Source: Gemmatimonadota bacterium (lineage in GTDB: Bacteria > Gemmatimonadota > Gemmatimonadetes > Longimicrobiales > RSA9). Taken from it: a DNA stretch of 9,071 nucleotides. The stretch spans positions 1 through 9,071 of the forward strand of contig JADGGV010000122.1 in NCBI GenBank assembly GCA_019689775.1, given 5' to 3'. Positions 6,067 through 9,071 of this stretch are shown here, piece after piece (the stretch's first letter is position 1; every line of letters begins with the position of its first letter). The notes under the pieces were generated by a model that saw only the letters and a program-made list of their open reading frames with translations, made no database searches and was not told the DNA's origin. The position numbers were made by a program, and so were the translations under genes.

Positions 6067-7637
6067 CCTCCCGAGCCACCGACGTCCTCGTCATCGGCTC
6101 GGGCATCGCCGGGCTCTCCTTCGCGCTGCACCTCGCCGGCCGGGCCCGCATCACCGTCGTGACGAAGAAGCAGCGCGCGGACTCGAACACGAACTACGCG
6201 CAGGGCGGCATCGCCGCGGTGCTCGGCGCCGACGACGCGCCCGACCTCCACATCCGCGACACGCTGGCCTCCGGCGCGGGGCTCTGCCACCCGGACGCGG
6301 TCGAGCTGCTCGTGCGCGAGGGGCCGGCGCGCGTGCGCGAGCTGGTCGAGTGGGGCGCGCGCTTCTCCCGCGAGGGCGACCGGCTCGCGCTCGGCCGCGA
6401 GGGCGGCCACTCCCGCCGCCGCGTCGTCCACGCCGCCGACTACACGGGTCGCGAGATCGAGCGCACGCTCCTCGACGCCCTCGCGCGGCACCCCGACGTC
6501 CTCCTCCTCGAGGACCACCTGGCGCTCGACCTGCTCCTCGGCACGGACCCCGCCTCGGGCCGGCGACGCTGCGCCGGCGCCCGCGTCCTCGACCGCACCA
6601 CCGGCGAGGTCGTCGACTACCGCGCCCGCGCCACGCTCCTCGCCAGCGGCGGGCTCGGCCAGGTCTACCGCCACACGACGAACCCGGAGATCGCCACCGG
6701 CGACGGCGTCGCCATGGCGTACCGCGCGGGCGCCGACGTCGCCAACCTCGAGTTCGTGCAGTTCCACCCCACGGCGCTCTACCCGGCGGAGGGGCGCGCC
6801 TTCCTCATCTCCGAGGCGGTGCGCGGCGAGGGCGCGGTGCTCCGCAGGATCGACGGCGAGCCGCTCCGCGACGACGCCGGCCAGCCGCTCTCGCTGCGCA
6901 CGCGCGACGTCGTCGCCCGCGCGATCTACGCCGCGCTCGCCGAGACCGGCGACCCGTACGTCGTGCTCGACGCGTCGCACCTCGCGCCGGCGGAGTTCGA
7001 GGCGCGCTTTCCCGTCATCAGCGCGGAATGCCGCGCGCGCGGCATCGACGTGCCGCGCGAGCCGATCCCCGTCGTGCCGGCCGCGCACTACGCCTGCGGC
7101 GGCGTCGTGACCGATGCCGACGGCCGGACGACGCTCCCCGGGCTGTACGCTGCCGGCGAGGTGGCGTGCACCGGCGTTCACGGCGCGAACCGGCTGGCCT
7201 CCAACTCGCTCCTCGAGGCGCTGGTCTACAGCCACCGCGCGGCGGCGGCCGTCGCGGCGGAGCTGGACGTCGAGGCCGGCGACGTCGAGCCGCCGCCGCC
7301 AGGCCCGCCGCGGGCGCACGATCTCCCGCGAATCGAGGCGCTGCGCCGCGAGCTACAGGCGCTGATGTGGGCGGACGCCGGGATCGCGCGGAGTGACGCC
7401 CGACTCGCGCGCGCCGAGGCACGGCTGCGCCGCATCCGCGACGAGGTCGCCGCCGAGCTCTCGCGCGAGGCGCCGTGGGCGGAGCTGGTCGAGCTGCGCA
7501 ACCTCGCCGAGGTCGCGCTCCTCATCGTGCGCTGCGCGCGGGCCCGGAAGGAGAGCCGCGGGCTGCACTACAACGTCGACCACCCGCTGCGGGACGACGC
7601 GCGGTTCGGCCACGACACGGTGATCCGCGGGGAGTGA
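6063..7637 (+). CDS. nadB: L-aspartate oxidase
   Basis: NadB is an FAD enzyme that oxidises L-aspartate to iminoaspartate, the unstable substrate of NadA. It is 524 residues, normal for the family. The FAD Rossmann motif is at 8-21 (VLVIGSGIAGLSFA), and TNYAQGGIA is at 43-51. REGGHSRRRVVHAADYTG at 112-129 includes Glu113, and LASGGLGQVYRHTTNP is at 193-208. FVQFHPTALY is at 231-240, and RD at 280-282 contains Arg281. HYACGGV has His342, and GANRLASNSLLEALV has Arg377. These residues keep a nearly constant offset of 8-9 from the E. coli catalytic residues (Glu121, Arg290, His351, Arg386, from memory), so the active site appears complete and distinguishes it from succinate dehydrogenase or fumarate reductase flavoproteins. 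A Pro-rich linker (409-416) leads to the helical C-terminal domain, ending with KESRGLHYNVDHP at 496-508. It is the last gene of the operon. Confidence 0.97.
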   Translation: MTSRATDVLVIGSGIAGLSFALHLAGRARITVVTKKQRADSNTNYAQGGIAAVLGADDAPDLHIRDTLASGAGLCHPDAVELLVREGPARVRELVEWGARFSREGDRLALGREGGHSRRRVVHAADYTGREIERTLLDALARHPDVLLLEDHLALDLLLGTDPASGRRRCAGARVLDRTTGEVVDYRARATLLASGGLGQVYRHTTNPEIATGDGVAMAYRAGADVANLEFVQFHPTALYPAEGRAFLISEAVRGEGAVLRRIDGEPLRDDAGQPLSLRTRDVVARAIYAALAETGDPYVVLDASHLAPAEFEARFPVISAECRARGIDVPREPIPVVPAAHYACGGVVTDADGRTTLPGLYAAGEVACTGVHGANRLASNSLLEALVYSHRAAAAVAAELDVEAGDVEPPPPGPPRAHDLPRIEALRRELQALMWADAGIARSDARLARAEARLRRIRDEVAAELSREAPWAELVELRNLAEVALLIVRCARARKESRGLHYNVDHPLRDDARFGHDTVIRGE

Positions 7638-7655
7638 TCCCGGGGCCGGCAGGTC

Positions 7656-7689
7656 CGTTCGCCGTCGAGCGAGACGGATCTGGCGAACG
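7656..7689. terminator. Possible bidirectional terminator between nadB and the DUF309 gene
   Basis: In the 88-base gap between convergent genes, CGTTCGCC (7656-7663) pairs with GGCGAACG (7682-7689) as an 8-bp stem with an 18-base loop. An alternative is the shorter CCGTC/GACGG (7662-7666 with 7673-7677). A third hairpin, CGGCC-GCT-GGCCG, lies at 7699-7711. No T-tract follows on either strand, so termination would not be of the standard intrinsic kind. The assignment rests on position and pairing only. Confidence 0.35.
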
Positions 7690-7725
7690 CCGTGCGATCG
7701 GCCGCTGGCCGCGGTCCAACGCCGC

Positions 7726-8157
7726 TCACCCTTCCGGCCGGCGGCCCCGCAGCTCCGGCTCATCGCCGCGGATCCGCGCCGGCTCGACCCGCAACCGCGG
7801 CGCCGGGAGGAGGCGGCGCCACTCCGCCGGACCCGCCGCGCGGTGCGTCCGGGCCAGCCGTTGCCCCCGCCGCGCCACCGCCAGCAGCGCCGCGACGTCG
7901 AGCCCGAGGTACGCCGGCGCGTACGGCGCCAGCTCCCGCTCCGCCTTGGCGAGCTGCGCGCCGATCCCGTGCGCGTTGCCGCGCCCGACGTGCACGAACG
8001 CGCTGGCCAGCAGGATCAACCCCTTGTAGAAGCCGCTCCGGTTCGCCCTCCACGCGGCCTCGAGCGCCTCGTGGCTCTCCCAGAACTCGCCCCGCGCGAA
8101 CCGCTCGAGGTAGGCGACGAGGGCGTCGGGCAGGTGCGGCGCGTCGGCCGTCGACAT
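7726..8157 (-). CDS. DUF309 domain protein
   Basis: A 143-residue, predominantly helical, probably cytoplasmic protein. The DUF309 signature is plain: FARGEFWESHEALEAAW at 20-36, in which His29, Glu30 and the Glu/Trp positions are the conserved family core. FYKGLILLASAFVHVGRGNAHG is at 43-64 and has the conserved His56 and Asn61. The family is widespread in bacteria and archaea with no firmly assigned function. The conserved His and Glu residues could bind a metal, but that is inference. The C-terminal 40 residues are Arg/Pro-rich and probably disordered. ATG 8157 is chosen because the domain begins just after it and a TAGCTT box lies 7 bases upstream. The frame stays open well upstream over the ATPase gene, but that part is an antisense shadow. 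Confidence 0.85.
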   Translation of the reverse strand: MSTADAPHLPDALVAYLERFARGEFWESHEALEAAWRANRSGFYKGLILLASAFVHVGRGNAHGIGAQLAKAERELAPYAPAYLGLDVAALLAVARRGQRLARTHRAAGPAEWRRLLPAPRLRVEPARIRGDEPELRGRRPEG

Positions 8158-8164
8158 GCCCCGG

Positions 8165-8193
8165 AAGCTAACGCGCGGACGCTCGCCTGTCGC
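8165..8193 (-). promoter_or_regulatory. Candidate leaderless promoter of the DUF309 gene
   Basis: On the minus strand, GCGACA (8193-8188; 4 of 6 to TTGACA) is followed after 17 bases by TAGCTT (8170-8165), which ends 7 bases before the ATG at 8157. A -10 box of TAnnnT form this close to the start codon implies transcription beginning at or next to the ATG, in other words a leaderless mRNA. That agrees with the absence of a clear Shine-Dalgarno. Confidence 0.45.
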
Positions 8194-8280
8194 GCGAGCG
8201 GAGGGCGGCCGATGCGGCCTCCCGCGTCCGGCCGAACCGCCGGCGGCGGCCGTGGACTCGCCGCGCGCCCGGCCGACGGC

Positions 8281-8286
8281 TAGCTT
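8281..8286 (+). promoter_or_regulatory. Candidate leaderless -10 box of the ATPase gene
   Basis: TAGCTT ends 6 bases before ATG 8293 and is identical to the -10 box of the divergent DUF309 gene. There is no good -35 at 16-18 bases and no Shine-Dalgarno, again pointing to a leaderless transcript. The 135-base gap 8158-8292 thus seems to hold both promoters and nothing else recognisable. Confidence 0.35.
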
Positions 8287-8292
8287 CGCGGG

Positions 8293-9071
8293 ATGGCCGC
8301 CGCGCTCCCGACCCTGCACCTGCGCCGCATCGAGCTGCGCCGCCCCGCCGCCGCGGACGGGGCGGCGTTCCCGTTCACCGTGCCCGCCATCCGCGAGCTG
8401 GGCGCGCTCGAGCTGACCGCGCCGGTCACGTTCTTCGTGGGCGAGAACGGCTCCGGCAAGTCGACGCTGCTGGAGGCGATCGCCGCAGCCGCCGGCTCCC
8501 CCACGGTCGGCGCCGACGAGGTCGGCTCCGACGAGACGCTCGCGGCGCAGCGTCGCCTCGGAAGACACCTGCGGCTGACCTGGACGACGCGCGTGCGCCG
8601 GGGCTTCTTCCTGCGGGCGGAGGACTTCTTCGGCTTCGCGCGCCGCATCGCGCGCCTGAGGTTGGAGATGCAGCGGCGGCTCGAGGAGATCGACGCCGAG
8701 TTCGCGGACGCGACCGACTACGTGAAGGGGCTGGCCGCCGGGCCGGCCCGCGCGTCGCTCGCGGAGATGGAGCAGCGCTACGGCGTCGACCTCGACGCGC
8801 GCTCCCACGGCGAGAGCTTCCTGAAGCTCTTCCAGTCCCGCTTCGCCCCCGGCGGGCTCTACCTGCTGGACGAGCCGGAGGCGCCGCTCTCGCCGCAGAA
8901 CCAGATCACCCTCCTCGCCATGCTGCGCGACATGGTGCAGGAGCGGTCACAGTTCCTCATCGCGACGCACTCGCCGATCCTGCTCGCGCTCCCCGGCGCC
9001 GCGATCGTCTCCTTCGACGAGACGCCCCCCGCCGTCGTGCCGTACGAGGAGCTCCGGCACGTCCGGCTCAC
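8293..9071 (+). CDS. Small AAA/ABC-type ATPase (COG3910-like), truncated at the window edge
   Basis: The 259 visible residues form a single ABC-class (SMC/Rad50-like) ATP-binding domain without membrane segments. Walker A is GENGSGKST at 50-58, preceded by FFV. A short helical insert with EMQRRLEEIDAEF lies around 125-137. The signature-like SHGESF is at 171-176, Walker B with the catalytic Glu in LYLLDEPEAPLSP is at 189-201, and the switch His is in ATHSPI at 224-229. The short spacing between Walker A and signature rules out a long coiled-coil SMC. It resembles the AAA_21/COG3910 group of stand-alone predicted ATPases of about 250-290 residues, so probably only a short C-terminal tail lies beyond 9071. 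Cellular role is unknown; the family is not a transporter subunit as far as the domain shows. ATG 8293 follows a TAGCTT box. Confidence 0.85.
   Translation, partial: MAAALPTLHLRRIELRRPAAADGAAFPFTVPAIRELGALELTAPVTFFVGENGSGKSTLLEAIAAAAGSPTVGADEVGSDETLAAQRRLGRHLRLTWTTRVRRGFFLRAEDFFGFARRIARLRLEMQRRLEEIDAEFADATDYVKGLAAGPARASLAEMEQRYGVDLDARSHGESFLKLFQSRFAPGGLYLLDEPEAPLSPQNQITLLAMLRDMVQERSQFLIATHSPILLALPGAAIVSFDETPPAVVPYEELRHVRL

Noticed and set aside
8158..8808. Upstream extension of the DUF309 frame across the ATPase gene
   Set aside because: It is antisense to a clear ATPase, the domain begins only after 8157, and a promoter-like box lies at 8165-8170.
1..9071. CRISPR array, tRNA, rRNA, insertion sequence or defence/toxin system
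   Set aside because: I saw no regularly spaced direct repeats, no tRNA-like cloverleaf, no transposase or integrase, and no recognised defence or toxin gene on either strand.

Overview
The window is a stretch of very GC-rich bacterial chromosome (roughly three-quarters G+C by eye, with third codon positions almost all G or C). Nothing in it looks like a plasmid, phage, insertion sequence or CRISPR locus. Every recognisable gene is housekeeping or small conserved-hypothetical. The base composition, the GTG and ATG starts, and several TAnnnT -10 boxes close to start codons suggest an uncultivated high-GC phylum known from metagenomes (for example Rokubacteria/Methylomirabilota, Binatota or a similar lineage). 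The sequence alone does not decide between them. The first ~51 bases are not natural sequence: they carry a near-complete Illumina Nextera transposon adapter. The left edge is therefore a library or assembly artefact that cuts off the end of psd.

Layout. 1-51: adapter and unexplained bases. 52-936 (-): phosphatidylserine decarboxylase proenzyme, missing its extreme C-terminus. 937-1136: divergent intergenic region with a strong hairpin and a candidate promoter. 1137-2609 (+): 12-TM-type DASS-family dicarboxylate/anion transporter. 2610-3418 (+): candidate promoter, possible 45-residue small ORF, then a two-TM protein with TPR-like helices in the same frame. 3442-3936 (-): DUF456 membrane protein. 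3937-4103: intergenic region with a structured leader. 4104-7637 (+): nadC-nadA-nadB. 7726-8157 (-): DUF309 protein. 8158-8292: divergent promoter region. 8293 to the right edge (+): small AAA/ABC-type ATPase, truncated.

The central unit is a compact nadC-nadA-nadB operon holding the whole de novo route from aspartate to nicotinate mononucleotide. NadB oxidises aspartate to iminoaspartate, NadA condenses it with dihydroxyacetone phosphate to give quinolinate, and NadC converts quinolinate and PRPP to NaMN. The genes are 10 bases apart (nadC-nadA) or overlap by 4 bases (nadA-nadB), so they are almost certainly co-transcribed and translationally coupled. The upstream leader can fold into two strong hairpins and is the best place to look for NAD-responsive control. 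The flanking genes are not evidently linked to NAD synthesis.

I do not see a clear novel multi-gene system. The items most worth a second look are the adapter junction, the nadC leader, the in-frame small ORF before the TPR-like gene, the altered sodium-site motif in the DASS transporter, and the paired, apparently leaderless promoters at 8158-8292.
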